Counted from the first letter of the stretch, positions 18,035 through 27,332 are shown. The stretch is DNA of 64,000 nucleotides from HNR sp040400085 (GCA_040400085.1 JBBAQX010000019.1:1-64000), one strand, 5' to 3'. Notes: generated by a model from the sequence alone, not told the origin. Translations and numbers: made by a program.

Positions 18035-18271
18035 TTGCTCACTCCTGCTCTCGAACACCTTGTGAAGGGGATCGTTGATCACCCTGATGAAGTTCAAGTT
18101 CTGTCGAAGAGCGGCCAACGCGTCGAGGTTCTCGAGGTGCATGTGCACCCCGAGGACCTCGGTCGTGTTATTGGGCGTTCGGGTCGTACCGCGCAGTCTC
18201 TGCGTACGGTCATCACAGCTCTTGCCGACGGACGTCGCGTGCGCGTTGACGTCGTCGATACCGACAAATAA
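18035..18271 (+). CDS. khpA: KH-domain RNA-binding protein KhpA
   Basis: A 78-residue single KH-domain protein. Homologues bind RNA and, with KhpB/EloR, influence cell elongation and small-RNA biology. The KH GxxG loop is GRSG within GRVIGRSGRTAQSLR. It starts at TTG 18035, preceded by GAGG and GG-rich sequence at the end of rpsP. Its stop overlaps the rimM ATG by 1 bp. The gene order rpsP-khpA-rimM-trmD is widely conserved and supports the call. Confidence 0.93.
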   Translation: MLTPALEHLVKGIVDHPDEVQVLSKSGQRVEVLEVHVHPEDLGRVIGRSGRTAQSLRTVITALADGRRVRVDVVDTDK

Positions 18272-18963
18272 TGGCGGCTCGTTTCGAACGGGCTGCACAG
18301 CCCGAATCATCAGATCAGCAACCACAACTTCGAGTCGGTCGTCTTACAAAGGCCCACGGCCTCAAAGGCGCAATTAAACTCGAACTTTATACCGATGACC
18401 CGGAACGTCGTTTCGTTCCCGGCGCAGAGTTTACTCTCCAGGTTCCCGAAGAATCGCCCTGGTTCGGAAAAAAGATTCAATTGCGCGAGCTGCGCTGGTA
18501 CAACTCCCACCCGGTAGGGTTTTTTGAGGGAGTCGATGACAGAACCGCAGCTGAGGTTCTCGCCAAGGCAATCCTCTGGATCGATCAGGACCTGGAAGAA
18601 ACCACGGGGGACAGCAACGCCTGGTATGACCATCAGCTGGCTGGACTCGATGTCCGTCGTGATGGCGAAAGCGTCGGATCCGTGGTTCGCATCGAACACA
18701 TGCCAGCCCAGGACCTTTTGATCGTCAAAACCCGCGAGGGCGAGATCATGGTTCCGTTCGTCTCCGCGATAGTACCAACCGTCGACATCGAGGCTGGCTT
18801 TATCGTTGTTACTCCGCCAAAGGGACTCTTCGAGACCAACGAGGCTGAAATTGCCGCTCCCAGCGAAGCGGAGAAATCCGCGGAGAGCGATGCAGCGACC
18901 GACGCTGCTAGCGAGACCAACAGCAGCACCGAGAGCGACAGCACCGAGAGCGGCAGCGAGTAA
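18271..18963 (+). CDS. rimM: Ribosome maturation factor RimM
   Basis: RimM helps mature the 30S head domain and binds S19. The 230-residue protein has the N-terminal RimM barrel (VGRLTKAHGLKGAIKLELYTD, about 22-105) and a PRC-like barrel (about 115-190, WYDHQLAGLDV and PFVSAIVPTVD). Beyond residue 190 is a serine-, glutamate- and alanine-rich tail ending in a short tandem repeat (STESD). The tail is an unusual extra. The start overlaps the khpA stop by 1 bp. Confidence 0.95.
   Translation: MAARFERAAQPESSDQQPQLRVGRLTKAHGLKGAIKLELYTDDPERRFVPGAEFTLQVPEESPWFGKKIQLRELRWYNSHPVGFFEGVDDRTAAEVLAKAILWIDQDLEETTGDSNAWYDHQLAGLDVRRDGESVGSVVRIEHMPAQDLLIVKTREGEIMVPFVSAIVPTVDIEAGFIVVTPPKGLFETNEAEIAAPSEAEKSAESDAATDAASETNSSTESDSTESGSE
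18925..18954 (+). repeat. In-frame 15-bp tandem repeat at the rimM 3' end
   Basis: Two units of AGCACCGAGAGCGrC (18925 and 18940) encode STESD-STESG in the acidic tail of RimM. Confidence 0.8.
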
Positions 18964-18965
18964 TC

Positions 18966-19712
18966 GTGAAAATCGATATCGTGAGTATCTTTCCGTCATT
19001 TTTTGATGTTCTTGACATCTCTTTGCTCGGAAAGGCGCGGCAAAACAAGGTTATTGACCTCACAGTTCGTGACCTTCGCGAGTTTACTCATGATCGTCAC
19101 CGCACCGTCGACGACACCCCTTACGGGGGCGGCGCCGGAATGGTGATGAAGCCGGAACCCTGGGGCCAAGCCCTCGACCTCATCCTGGGGAACGACGATA
19201 GCGGCGGCAGCGCCGTGAGCGGCGATGGCGAGACGATTGACCAGGATGACCCCAGCATCCCTCTCGTGATCTTCCCGTCCCCGGCGGGCGAGGTCTTTAA
19301 CCAGGCGATGGCTAAGCAGCTAGCTCTCGAACAGCACCTCGTGTTTGGCTGTGGGCGCTACGAAGGTATCGACCAGCGGGTTTTCGATTATGCCGGAACC
19401 CGTGCCCGTGTTCGCCTGGTCAGCCTCGGCGACTATGTGCTCAACGGGGGAGAGGTTGCCACGATGGCCATGATTGAGGCTATCGGGCGTCTCATCCCCG
19501 GCGTGGTCGGTAATCCCGAGAGCCTCACGGAGGAATCTCACGAGGACGGCCTGCTCGAATATCCCAGCTATACTAAGCCCTCCCAGTGGCGCGGCTACGA
19601 GGTTCCCCCTGTTCTCTTATCGGGCAATCACGGTGCGATTGAAAACTGGCGTTACGAGCAACGAGTAGAGCGTACCCGCCGGGTACGACCCGACCTCCTG
19701 CCCGACGAATAG
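18966..19712 (+). CDS. trmD: tRNA (guanine37-N1)-methyltransferase TrmD
   Basis: TrmD methylates G37 of tRNAs to prevent frameshifting. The 248-residue protein shows the family N-terminus MKIDIVSIFPSFF, the PYGGGAGMVMKPEP motif and the trefoil-knot SAM site (FGCGRYEGIDQR, SLGDYVLNGGE). A short polar insert (residues about 75-95) interrupts the domain. It starts at GTG 18966, two bases after rimM. rplS, which often follows trmD, is absent; the next gene is an epimerase-like protein. Confidence 0.96.
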   Translation: MKIDIVSIFPSFFDVLDISLLGKARQNKVIDLTVRDLREFTHDRHRTVDDTPYGGGAGMVMKPEPWGQALDLILGNDDSGGSAVSGDGETIDQDDPSIPLVIFPSPAGEVFNQAMAKQLALEQHLVFGCGRYEGIDQRVFDYAGTRARVRLVSLGDYVLNGGEVATMAMIEAIGRLIPGVVGNPESLTEESHEDGLLEYPSYTKPSQWRGYEVPPVLLSGNHGAIENWRYEQRVERTRRVRPDLLPDE

Positions 19713-19728
19713 GTTGAACAGAATAGGC

Positions 19729-19764
19729 TTCGCCGAATCGCTCTGAGCGAATTCGCTAGGCGAA
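19729..19764 (+). terminator. Possible terminator hairpin after trmD
   Basis: TTCGCC (19729-19734) pairs with GGCGAA (19759-19764), and an inner GAATCGC/GCGAATTC pair strengthens the fold. No T-run follows, so termination is uncertain. Confidence 0.35.
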
Positions 19765-19791
19765 CGGGCGCAAGTGCGCTTGGATCGTTCC

Positions 19792-20856
19792 ATGAGGATA
19801 CTTGTCTTGGACGGAACAGCCTGGCTCGGTGGAGCTATTGTGCGTGCGGCCCTCGATCGTGGGCACGACGTAACCTGCGTGGCCAGGGGTGAATCGGGTA
19901 GCGTCCCAGACGGCGCGAAATTCGTCTCTGTCGACAGGGACGATGACGGGGCTCTAGCCGCGTTGGTTGACCCACAGCCGGCCGATCAACAGCTGCCCGA
20001 CAAACAGCTGCCCGACAAACAGCTGGCGGATCAACAATGGGATGCCGTGATCGACGTGGCCAGACAACCAGGCCACGTGCGTCGTGCGGTACGAGACCTG
20101 CGGCCCCGTGCATCCCGTTATCTTTTTGTCTCGACTGCCAGCGTCTACGCGGATCAGCGTTCCCCGAATCAGGACGAGTATGCACCCCTTCTAGCCCCGC
20201 TTGAGTCCGACTACTTTCAAAACCCGGGGCAGTATGGACGGGCAAAGGTCGCCTGTGAGGAACTCGTGCGGAACGGGTTTGGCGCAGCGCATTCCCTCAT
20301 AGCCCGGGCCGGACTCATCTCGGGGCCAGGAGATACCACCGGACGCACAACGTATTGGCCGGAGCGATTAGAACGCTCCGCGTTAGATCACACACCGGTC
20401 CTGGCTCCGGACGCGCCATCGCTTGTGACTCAGACTATAGACGTTCGTGACCTAGCCGAGTGGCTCGTGCGTTCGGCAGAGGACGGGACATCTGGGACAT
20501 ATAACGCGATCGGTAATCGCGTATTATTTGGCGAGTTTTTAGCGCTGATCCGCAGGTGCACCGGTCGCGGCGGCGATATCGTGTGGGCCGACGGCGAGTG
20601 GCTTGAGGCTCAGGGCGTGGCTAATTGGGGCGGGCCGCGCTCTTTCCCCCTATGGCTGAGCGATCACGATTGGCTGGGCATGATGGATAGGAATAACGAA
20701 TCAGCGCTCAGCGCGGGCCTCACGCTGAGGCCACCGGAGCAGACGGTCAGCGATACCCTGGAGTGGTTGAACCGACTTCGGGCGGAGGGTATCAATAGAC
20801 CTGGGGATGCCGGTCTCACGCCCGCTGAGGAAGCGCGCCTCATCGCCAGGTTGTGA
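19792..20856 (+). CDS. NAD-dependent epimerase/reductase-like protein
   Basis: An extended SDR-type protein of about 354 residues. The N-terminal Rossmann motif is MRILVLDGTAWLGGAIV. The mid region has VSTASVYAD and a Y-x3-K pair in YGRAKVACEE, the usual SDR catalytic pair. Substrate is unknown; relatives are annotated as NAD-dependent epimerases or mRNA-binding-type reductases. A PDKQL/ADQQ tandem repeat lies at about residues 63-82. ATG 19792 has GGA about 7 nt upstream; GTG 19774 would add six residues. It converges on the rpiR gene with only 4 bp between. Confidence 0.8.
   Translation: MRILVLDGTAWLGGAIVRAALDRGHDVTCVARGESGSVPDGAKFVSVDRDDDGALAALVDPQPADQQLPDKQLPDKQLADQQWDAVIDVARQPGHVRRAVRDLRPRASRYLFVSTASVYADQRSPNQDEYAPLLAPLESDYFQNPGQYGRAKVACEELVRNGFGAAHSLIARAGLISGPGDTTGRTTYWPERLERSALDHTPVLAPDAPSLVTQTIDVRDLAEWLVRSAEDGTSGTYNAIGNRVLFGEFLALIRRCTGRGGDIVWADGEWLEAQGVANWGGPRSFPLWLSDHDWLGMMDRNNESALSAGLTLRPPEQTVSDTLEWLNRLRAEGINRPGDAGLTPAEEARLIARL
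19993..20037 (+). repeat. In-frame 15-bp tandem repeat, about 3 copies
   Basis: CTGCCCGACAAACAG occurs at 19993-20007 and 20008-20022. A diverged third unit (CTGGCGGATCAACAA) is at 20023-20037 and a partial unit precedes. They encode LPDKQ-LPDKQ-LADQQ in a surface loop of the epimerase-like protein. Confidence 0.9.
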
Positions 20857-20860
20857 CCGG

Positions 20861-21724
20861 CTAGCTATTTCTGCCGTGGACAGCCTCGTATGTGCGCCGC
20901 AACGAATGGGATGAGGCATCGAATAGTTGCTGCGTTACTCGGACGAATAAGACGTCGACGATCGTATGCTGAGCGGTACGGCTCGCCATCGCACCTGAAC
21001 GATACCTGCTTTCGCGAGCCTGGGTAAGGAGCGTTACGTCCGAGAGGGCGGCAAGCGAAGACTTCGGCGAGTTGGTGACCGCAACTATTGTTGCACCCGC
21101 GTCAGAGGCGACGCTTGTGACCTCCAGCGCCTCCCGCGTCTCACCAGAGTGGGAGAATACGACGAGAACGCTATTTTTCTCGAGAAGGGATGCCGCCGGT
21201 AGCGCCAGGTGCACATCGGGACTATACCCGGACGGCCGTCCGATTCGGCCCAGTTTGTGGAACAGGTCCTGAGCGGTGAGGCCGCTCGCGCCAAATCCGC
21301 AGATTTCGATCCGTGGTGCACGAACCATCGCCTGAGCAGCGAGGTCAAGCTTGTCTCTGTCGAGCCCCCGCAGGGTCTGTTCCACAGCAAGAACTTCCTG
21401 GTATAGCACCTTGGAGATGACGTCTTCGACCCCATCCGTTGGGTCTATCTCGTCGTCATTGATTTCAAAGCGATCGAGCTCTGCCTGCGCCCTGCTGAGG
21501 GACGCGGCTACGGCCAACCGAAACTGCCGGTACCCGCTATATCCCAGGGTTTGAGAAAAACGCGCAACCGTTGCTGGCGAGGTCTTGCACATTTCTGCGA
21601 CCTCGTTCACCGTGTGATTCACGACAATCAGGGGATCCGTGAGGACCATATCGGCTATTTTTGATTCGCCCGTGCTGAGGCTCGGTACTGCCCGCCTGAT
21701 GGATCCTATGACGTCATCAACCAT
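20861..21724 (-). CDS. RpiR/MurR-family transcription regulator
   Basis: A 287-residue regulator with an N-terminal helix-turn-helix (about 1-80; TVNEVAEMCKTSPATVARFSQTLGYSGYRQF) and a C-terminal SIS sugar-phosphate domain (about 125-260; CGFGASG, VFSHSGETREALE). In the family, sugar phosphates such as MurNAc-6-P or GlcNAc-6-P modulate DNA binding. It overlaps murQ by 8 bp and is the last gene of the operon, so it probably controls this operon. A candidate operator is seen upstream of the GHL10 gene. Confidence 0.9.
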   Translation of the reverse strand: MVDDVIGSIRRAVPSLSTGESKIADMVLTDPLIVVNHTVNEVAEMCKTSPATVARFSQTLGYSGYRQFRLAVAASLSRAQAELDRFEINDDEIDPTDGVEDVISKVLYQEVLAVEQTLRGLDRDKLDLAAQAMVRAPRIEICGFGASGLTAQDLFHKLGRIGRPSGYSPDVHLALPAASLLEKNSVLVVFSHSGETREALEVTSVASDAGATIVAVTNSPKSSLAALSDVTLLTQARESRYRSGAMASRTAQHTIVDVLFVRVTQQLFDASSHSLRRTYEAVHGRNS

Positions 21725-22751
21725 CTGTGCGGTCCCTAACCTTTCCGTCCTGCAATGCTGCTCTCAGGTACCCGTCATGATTCTTCAAAACGGTTGCAAC
21801 CTCGTCGGGTTCGATGCCACCCTTCAGAACAAGGATAGCCGCCTTCACCGATCCTCCAACAGCCTGTAGGGTTTCTGCCGCGGTGTGTGCATCGCAGTGA
21901 GATGCCAGCATGATCGTTCGTTCGGAACGGGCGCGAAGTTTTTCGTTTGTCGCCTGTAAATCGACCATCAGATTTCCGTAGGTTTTGCCGAGCCTGATCA
22001 TGACCGCGCTACTGATGATGTTGAGCACCAGCTTCTGGGCAGTTCCCGCTTTGAGCCGGGTAGAGCCTGCTATTACCTCAGGACCCACAACAACTTCGAG
22101 GGGAACATCGGCGGCTCGTCCGAGGTCTGAGGCGCGATTGCAGGAAAGACCGGCGGTGAAGGCACCCACAGACCGTGCGTATTCAACAGAGCCCACCGCG
22201 TAGGGTGTTCGTCCAGACGCCGAAATCCCGATGACGCTGTCGAGCCGGGTGATCCCGAGGGCCCTCAGATCATCGGCGCCGGCCTCGGCGTCATCCTCTG
22301 CGTTTTCTACAGCCGTGTGGATTGCCCTTTGTCCGCCTGCAATCAATCCGACAAGGAGTCCAGGGGGCGTGCCAAATGTAGGGGGAGCCTCACTCGCATC
22401 GAGAATACCCAAACGACCCGCCGTACCGGCGCCCGAATAAATCAGTCGACCACCCTGCTTCATCCGGGCAACAACCTCATCAATCACCTCGGCAATATTG
22501 TCCTGGATAAGCTCAATAGCGGCAGGAACAAGTCTGTCTGCATCGTTCATGATCTTGACGATCTCGAGGGTCGGCGCGACATCGAGGTCGCTCAGCCTGG
22601 GGTCAACCCCCTCGGTATCGAGGGATGACAGAAGAGTCCTCAGACCCTCCCTCTGCTGGGAAGACTCGTGGACACTTGGCCTGTGGGGAATTGGCAGGGT
22701 TGCGTGACGGGATTCTTGACCGGTGGGTCTTGATGAGAACATGCTAGGCAC
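21717..22751 (-). CDS. murQ: N-acetylmuramic acid 6-phosphate etherase MurQ
   Basis: MurQ cleaves the lactyl ether of MurNAc-6-P to give GlcNAc-6-P and D-lactate. The 344-residue protein has an SIS fold with GRLIYSGAGTAGRLGILDASE, PPTFG, and the conserved GISASGRTPY. About 40 N-terminal residues before the core look extra, so a later start is possible. Its start overlaps the kinase stop by 8 bp and its stop overlaps rpiR, so the genes are co-transcribed. Together with AnmK and NagZ it makes a wall-recycling route very likely. Confidence 0.95.
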   Translation of the reverse strand: MPSMFSSRPTGQESRHATLPIPHRPSVHESSQQREGLRTLLSSLDTEGVDPRLSDLDVAPTLEIVKIMNDADRLVPAAIELIQDNIAEVIDEVVARMKQGGRLIYSGAGTAGRLGILDASEAPPTFGTPPGLLVGLIAGGQRAIHTAVENAEDDAEAGADDLRALGITRLDSVIGISASGRTPYAVGSVEYARSVGAFTAGLSCNRASDLGRAADVPLEVVVGPEVIAGSTRLKAGTAQKLVLNIISSAVMIRLGKTYGNLMVDLQATNEKLRARSERTIMLASHCDAHTAAETLQAVGGSVKAAILVLKGGIEPDEVATVLKNHDGYLRAALQDGKVRDRTDG

Positions 22752-23679
22752 GAACGATCCTTTCTTCGTAGCGCAGGCTATCGCTTGCGGTGATAAGGGC
22801 CGCGCCGATCAGGGCATCCCATCGCGGCCTGGCGAGCTGATAATCATGCGATGCAAGTTTGTCCGCGAGTATGCGGTAGAAGTGAGCATTCTCGGATATC
22901 CCGCCTGCCACGCAGACAGAGGATGTTTCGGGATCTGTCGAGACGCAGGTGCGGGCCAGATGGTCTGCAGCCTCGCTGACAATCCTTCGGGCCTCGGTGT
23001 CGCCGGACTCAGAGCGGGCAAGAACGACGGGGGCAAAGGATCCAAGCTGGCGTGCGGGCATCCCATCGCGAGTGACCCATGCGGGGAGGCCGGTGGCTTC
23101 GCCCGCAAACTCCCGGATATCTTCGAGGAGCGCAGTGTGTGGCCCTCGATTGTCGTATGCGCGCAGCGCGGCGATGATTCCCATTTGGCCGATCCACCTC
23201 CCGCTGCCCTCGTCTCCCAGCCACGGACCCCAACCATCGACCAGGTTTACGCCCCGCGGGCCGACGGAGTAGAGGACAGCTCCCGTTCCGACGATCAGAA
23301 ATTTTCCGTCGCCACCGTTGAAAGCACCGGCATGTCCGCTGAGGGCATCAGTGACGACAGCAACCGGTACGCCGAGCCGTGCCCTGAGCAGCGAAGCAAG
23401 TTCTTGCCCAGCGGCGGGTTCGGACTCCACGCCGGCCGCTCCGACCCCGATAGATGTGATCTGGTCGAGGGCGATGGGATCGATCTGCGCCACGGTTGCC
23501 GTTATGGCGTCGAATGACAAACGCAAACCGTTGTGCTCGGCAAGTCCGGGAGCCCCTGCTCCCGAGGCCGATGCGAGCACCTGGGTCCCCCGGATAATTG
23601 CGGCCCTGCAACTCGTCTTGCCGAGGTCGAGCGAGAGGACAGGGGCTGCGCCCGCCGGATGCGCGTGGTGTGTGCTCAC
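22744..23679 (-). CDS. BadF/BadG-type amino-sugar kinase (MurK/NagK-like)
   Basis: A 311-residue ASKHA-fold kinase with PHOSPHATE-1 LSLDLGKTSCRAAI at the N-terminus, IVGTGAVLYSVGP mid-protein, GPWLGDEGSGRWIG and GGISENAHF. The family includes N-acetylglucosamine kinases and Clostridium MurK, which phosphorylates MurNAc and GlcNAc. In this operon it would make MurNAc-6-P for MurQ. GTG 23679 is chosen because it gives a 4-bp GTGA overlap with the anmK stop and places the nucleotide motif at the normal distance; the longer frame runs into anmK with low-complexity sequence. Substrate specificity is inferred. Confidence 0.85.
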   Translation of the reverse strand: MSTHHAHPAGAAPVLSLDLGKTSCRAAIIRGTQVLASASGAGAPGLAEHNGLRLSFDAITATVAQIDPIALDQITSIGVGAAGVESEPAAGQELASLLRARLGVPVAVVTDALSGHAGAFNGGDGKFLIVGTGAVLYSVGPRGVNLVDGWGPWLGDEGSGRWIGQMGIIAALRAYDNRGPHTALLEDIREFAGEATGLPAWVTRDGMPARQLGSFAPVVLARSESGDTEARRIVSEAADHLARTCVSTDPETSSVCVAGGISENAHFYRILADKLASHDYQLARPRWDALIGAALITASDSLRYEERIVRA

Positions 23680-24911
23680 GATAGGGTGGTCCTGTCTTGG
23701 CGAACCGTGATGCGGTCCAGCCTGGATAGTGGGCGTGGAAGGGAGAGGGGATGGGCCCCCGGAACAAAATGACCGATGATGCTCTGGCGTTCGTGCTCTT
23801 GGTCGCTGAGCCGGATCGGTATCCCGTGCCAACTTAGGAAACCGAGAAGCGCGAACATCAGTGACTCTTTAAAATCACAAGGAATGCCGAGATCGCTACT
23901 CGGCACGACATCCACCCCAAGCTCTCTCATCTGATCGGTAATCAGCCTCATGAGCGTTAGATTATGGACGCCTCCACCAGACACGATCAGCCGACTCGGA
24001 ATGTTCGGCAGGGAAGCGACATCGTCTGCGATTGTTCGGGCTGTGAAAGCGGTGAGAGTGGCGACGAGGTCAGCGTGTGTTACCCGAAGCGCAGACCCGG
24101 CACCCGTATGCTCTGCTAGCGCGTGATCCACCGTTTCGAAGTTGAAGGTTTCTCGCCCGGTACTCTTCGGCCGTGGTAGCGACAGAAACGGATGCCTCAG
24201 CAGCACGGCCAATAGCTCGTCATCAACGGTTCCAACGCCCGCTAATGCACCCGAACGGTCGAATCGTTCGGCTCCTCCTGTGGCGCGTGTTATCACAGCG
24301 TCAACCAGGCAATTCCCGGGGCCCGTATCCCAGCCGATTACCGTGCCAGCCTCGCCTACTGGCCCTTGCGGTTCAACGTATTGCAGATTTGCGATGCCTC
24401 CAAGGTTCAGGGTCGCCTCCGGCACCCGGGACCCGCCGAGCCACATCCTGTCGAAGATGCTCATCAGCGGTGCTCCGGCGCCGCCCGCCGCGATATTGGT
24501 TGTTCGTAGTTGCGCCAGGACGGGGGCGTCAAAGGCGAGTGCGATCTTCGAGGGATCACCGAGTTGGAGGCTTCCAAGAGTGTGCTCTTCGCTTACCCAG
24601 TGATAGGCGGTCTGTCCGTGGGAAACGACCAGATCGATCGTGTCGAGACGTATCTGCTCGGCGACGAGCGAGGCGACCGATGCAAACGCCTGCCCCAGTT
24701 CGGTATCGAGCTCGCACACCTCGGCGGCGGTCAGTCGAAAACCGTGGGTAAAGGCCAGCACTCGGTTGCTCAGAGTGCCGGGGAGATCGACAGTCGTGCA
24801 GAAGACCGGGGTCAGCTCCGTCTCCGAGCCTGTTCCCGGGTCGCTGAAGTCAACCACCGCCACATCGATACCGTCTGCAGAGGTTCCAGATTGCAACGAA
24901 ACTATCCTCAC
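23676..24911 (-). CDS. anmK: Anhydro-N-acetylmuramic acid kinase AnmK
   Basis: AnmK hydrolyses the 1,6-anhydro bond of anhMurNAc and phosphorylates it to MurNAc-6-P. The 411-residue length is slightly above the family norm. Family motifs are MRIVSLQSGTSADGIDVAVVDF at the start, SHGQTAYH, LGDPSKIA, TLNLGGIANL, GWDTGPGNCLVDAV and VSGGGVHN. The last 30 residues are arginine-rich and poorly conserved in character. It starts at GTG 24911, overlapping the nagZ stop by 4 bp. Actinobacteria have few lytic transglycosylases, so the anhydro sugar may come from outside (inference). Confidence 0.94.
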   Translation of the reverse strand: MRIVSLQSGTSADGIDVAVVDFSDPGTGSETELTPVFCTTVDLPGTLSNRVLAFTHGFRLTAAEVCELDTELGQAFASVASLVAEQIRLDTIDLVVSHGQTAYHWVSEEHTLGSLQLGDPSKIALAFDAPVLAQLRTTNIAAGGAGAPLMSIFDRMWLGGSRVPEATLNLGGIANLQYVEPQGPVGEAGTVIGWDTGPGNCLVDAVITRATGGAERFDRSGALAGVGTVDDELLAVLLRHPFLSLPRPKSTGRETFNFETVDHALAEHTGAGSALRVTHADLVATLTAFTARTIADDVASLPNIPSRLIVSGGGVHNLTLMRLITDQMRELGVDVVPSSDLGIPCDFKESLMFALLGFLSWHGIPIRLSDQEHERQSIIGHFVPGAHPLSLPRPLSRLDRITVRQDRTTLS

Positions 24912-26497
24912 GAGGCTGCTTCTTTCTGCAGATAGCTGTCATCGAAGAATACCGCCAGCAAGGCGTCTGCGGTCACTCGGGAATCCCCACGGGCATCAAT
25001 AGAAGGGATGCCGAGGTCGGGTTCCGCGGGAAGCCCCAGATTCACAACAACTACGTCCGGGTCGACGCCCGTGAAGATCTGAGTTCGGTGTTCCCTGAGG
25101 AAGAGAGCGGCACGGCGCTGCGGGGTTCCCTGATGCAGGGAATCACACAGGATCAGGATGTTCTCTGCCGACAAGATGTCGGGATCGAAAGCGGCAGCAA
25201 TATCTGTAACTCTGGTCTGGGCAGACGAGTCGAGATCAATCGAGGATGCCGGAATCACCTGCGAGCTCACCACCGCGTGTTTCCGCATCGCATCAGCGAG
25301 GTATTGATTCCGGTCAGTTACCGCACGTGTCGCCCGCTCGCGCAGGTCTAGCATTGCTACCCGTGTTATCGGTTGTTTCCGTGTGCGTACGGAGAACGAT
25401 TCCTGTACCTGGCGGGTGTAGGAGTCTGTCGCGCTTGTTGTCGTACTTGTTGTTGTGCTTGGCGTTAGTCGGCTCAGCGCAGCGTTTCGCCGATTGGCTT
25501 CCTCGAGACGCGCAGGGGTGATGATTCCCGTCTCAACCGCATCACACAGGGAACTGAAAACCGCGTTGAAGTCGGCCTCGTCGGTACGTTTTCCCCGGAT
25601 TGCTCCCGGGTTTGCGGGGTTACCGATGCACAGCAGATCTACGCCGGCGGCGAGCGCCAGTGCGGCACCCGGCCCGAGCCCGAAGTTGCTGCTGATCGCG
25701 GCCATGTCCAGCGCATCCGTCACTATCGATCCCTGAAATCCCATGTCACGCAGTAGTGACAGGGTCGTCGGGTTGAGGGTTGACGGCAACTCGCCGAGTG
25801 ACGGTACAACAACGTGGGTTGTCATGATGGACGCAACGCCTTCCCGGATGGCGGCGTTAAAAGGGGGCAGATGGTCCCGGAGGAGCGTTTCGTGATCGCC
25901 GCTGAAACGCGGCAGGCTGAGGTGCGAATCAACGCTCGTGTCTCCGTGCCCGGGGAAATGCTTCACACAGGAAGCGACCCCCATCCCCTGTATGCCAGTG
26001 ATCATCGCTCTCACGTGGGAACTTACCAGCTCAGGCGAGGAACCAAACGATCGAACCCCGATGACCGGGTTATGGGGATTCGTATTGACATCAGCGACCG
26101 GAGCCAGCACCACGTTGATTCCGGTTTTCTTCGCTGCAGCTCCGAGGCTTTGACCCACTCGCTCTGTCAGCTCGGTGTCGTTCAGCCAACCCAATTGCGC
26201 GTGGCTGGGTAGGGGAGAGCCTTCGAGAGCGTGGAGGCGTGAAACCGTGCCTCCTTCCTCGTCGACGCCGATCAGAGCATCCCCTCGCGAAGCCATAATC
26301 GATGCTGAAAGCCGAGAGAGTTGAATATGATTCTCAACATTCTGACCAAAATAGACGACACCGGCCAGGCCGTCATCGAGGGCGTTCGCAACCCACTCGG
26401 GAAGCGTGTGTCCCAAGAATCCCGGCCACATAGTTCCAAGGATTAATCGTCGAAGCGTTGGGTCTGCTCGTACGTTGCCTGTGTTACTAAAGTTCAC
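24908..26497 (-). CDS. nagZ: Beta-N-acetylglucosaminidase NagZ, GH3
   Basis: NagZ removes GlcNAc from GlcNAc-MurNAc muropeptides. The 529-residue protein has a GH3 barrel (about 1-340) with VDEEGGTVSRL, the NagZ signature KHFPGHGDTSVDSH and the nucleophile region IVTDALDM. A threonine- and serine-rich linker (near 345-360) leads to a C-terminal alpha/beta domain of about 160 residues, as in Bacillus NagZ. No signal peptide is seen, so it acts in the cytoplasm on imported sugars. It is separated from the permease gene by 4 bp. Confidence 0.93.
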   Translation of the reverse strand: MNFSNTGNVRADPTLRRLILGTMWPGFLGHTLPEWVANALDDGLAGVVYFGQNVENHIQLSRLSASIMASRGDALIGVDEEGGTVSRLHALEGSPLPSHAQLGWLNDTELTERVGQSLGAAAKKTGINVVLAPVADVNTNPHNPVIGVRSFGSSPELVSSHVRAMITGIQGMGVASCVKHFPGHGDTSVDSHLSLPRFSGDHETLLRDHLPPFNAAIREGVASIMTTHVVVPSLGELPSTLNPTTLSLLRDMGFQGSIVTDALDMAAISSNFGLGPGAALALAAGVDLLCIGNPANPGAIRGKRTDEADFNAVFSSLCDAVETGIITPARLEEANRRNAALSRLTPSTTTSTTTSATDSYTRQVQESFSVRTRKQPITRVAMLDLRERATRAVTDRNQYLADAMRKHAVVSSQVIPASSIDLDSSAQTRVTDIAAAFDPDILSAENILILCDSLHQGTPQRRAALFLREHRTQIFTGVDPDVVVVNLGLPAEPDLGIPSIDARGDSRVTADALLAVFFDDSYLQKEAAS

Positions 26498-26501
26498 TCG
26501 A

Positions 26502-27332
26502 TTAGCCCTTGACCGCTCCGGCTACGAGGCCGCTTGACAGCCTGCGTTGTACCAGGACGAAAAAGACCACAACAGGGATTGTGATGATTGTCGATGCAGC
26601 CATAACTGCCCCCCAATCGTTCGAGTTCTCGCCGAAGAACGCCTTCAAGCCGATCGACACGGTGAAGTTTTCCTGGGCCCCGCCCATGAGGGTCATGGCG
26701 AAGATGAACTCGTTCCAGGCTGTGATGAATGAGAAGACGCTCGTGGCGACCAACCCGGGAAGAGTGAGGGGAAGCAGGACCGACCAGAACATCCTGCCCC
26801 AGGTGGCACCATCCATATACGCGGCCTCTTCAAGTTCTTTCGGAACCGCAGCGACGAAGCCGCGCAGCATCCAGATGCCAAAGGGCAGGGAAAACGCTAT
26901 GTAGACGAGGATTAGGCCCGGAAGCTGTCCGAGCAGGCCGAGGTCGCGCACCTGAACGAAGAGGGGGATAACCAGGGCCTCGAGCGGAACCATCTGCACG
27001 ACGAGAATCATCATCAGCACTGTCGTGCGGAATTTGAAGTGGAAGCGAGTGACGGCAACCGATGCGAGCAGGGCGACCACGGCCGAGACGAGGACCGTCC
27101 CGAGCGCTACCAGGACCGAGTTGCGGAGGTATACCCCGAAGTCTCCCTTTGTGAATACCCGCACGAAATTGTCGAGTGTCCACGAGAAATCGAGAATATT
27201 GGTCTGCCCGCTCGCGGTGTTGGAGCTGAGCGCACTGAGGACCATCCAGGTCGCGGGAAACAGGGTAAAGAGCAGCAGTGCTGCCACGCAGATCGCCTTC
27301 AGGGTCTGCTGGGGGATTGATCGCGTTTTCAC
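26502..27332 (-). CDS. Sugar ABC transporter permease, MalG type
   Basis: A 276-residue inner membrane permease (CUT1 family) with about six transmembrane segments. The EAA loop is EEAAYMDGATWGRMFWSVLLPLTLPG, where it meets the ATPase. It ends RRLSSGLVAGAVKG, typical of MalG-like proteins. GTG 27332 overlaps the upstream permease stop by 4 bp and has AGAAG upstream; a longer frame is rejected. It works with 27329-28306 and the binding protein at 29056-30357. No ATPase gene is in the operon, so a shared MsiK-like ATPase is expected elsewhere. Confidence 0.93.
   Translation of the reverse strand: MKTRSIPQQTLKAICVAALLLFTLFPATWMVLSALSSNTASGQTNILDFSWTLDNFVRVFTKGDFGVYLRNSVLVALGTVLVSAVVALLASVAVTRFHFKFRTTVLMMILVVQMVPLEALVIPLFVQVRDLGLLGQLPGLILVYIAFSLPFGIWMLRGFVAAVPKELEEAAYMDGATWGRMFWSVLLPLTLPGLVATSVFSFITAWNEFIFAMTLMGGAQENFTVSIGLKAFFGENSNDWGAVMAASTIITIPVVVFFVLVQRRLSSGLVAGAVKG

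Noticed and set aside
18925..18954. Frameshift suspected at the rimM tail
   Set aside because: The frame is intact through the repeat to the stop, and trmD follows with normal spacing.
22723..23517. 264-residue plus-strand frame over the sugar kinase
   Set aside because: It is antisense to the clear BadF-type kinase and murQ genes and has no ribosome site or motif.
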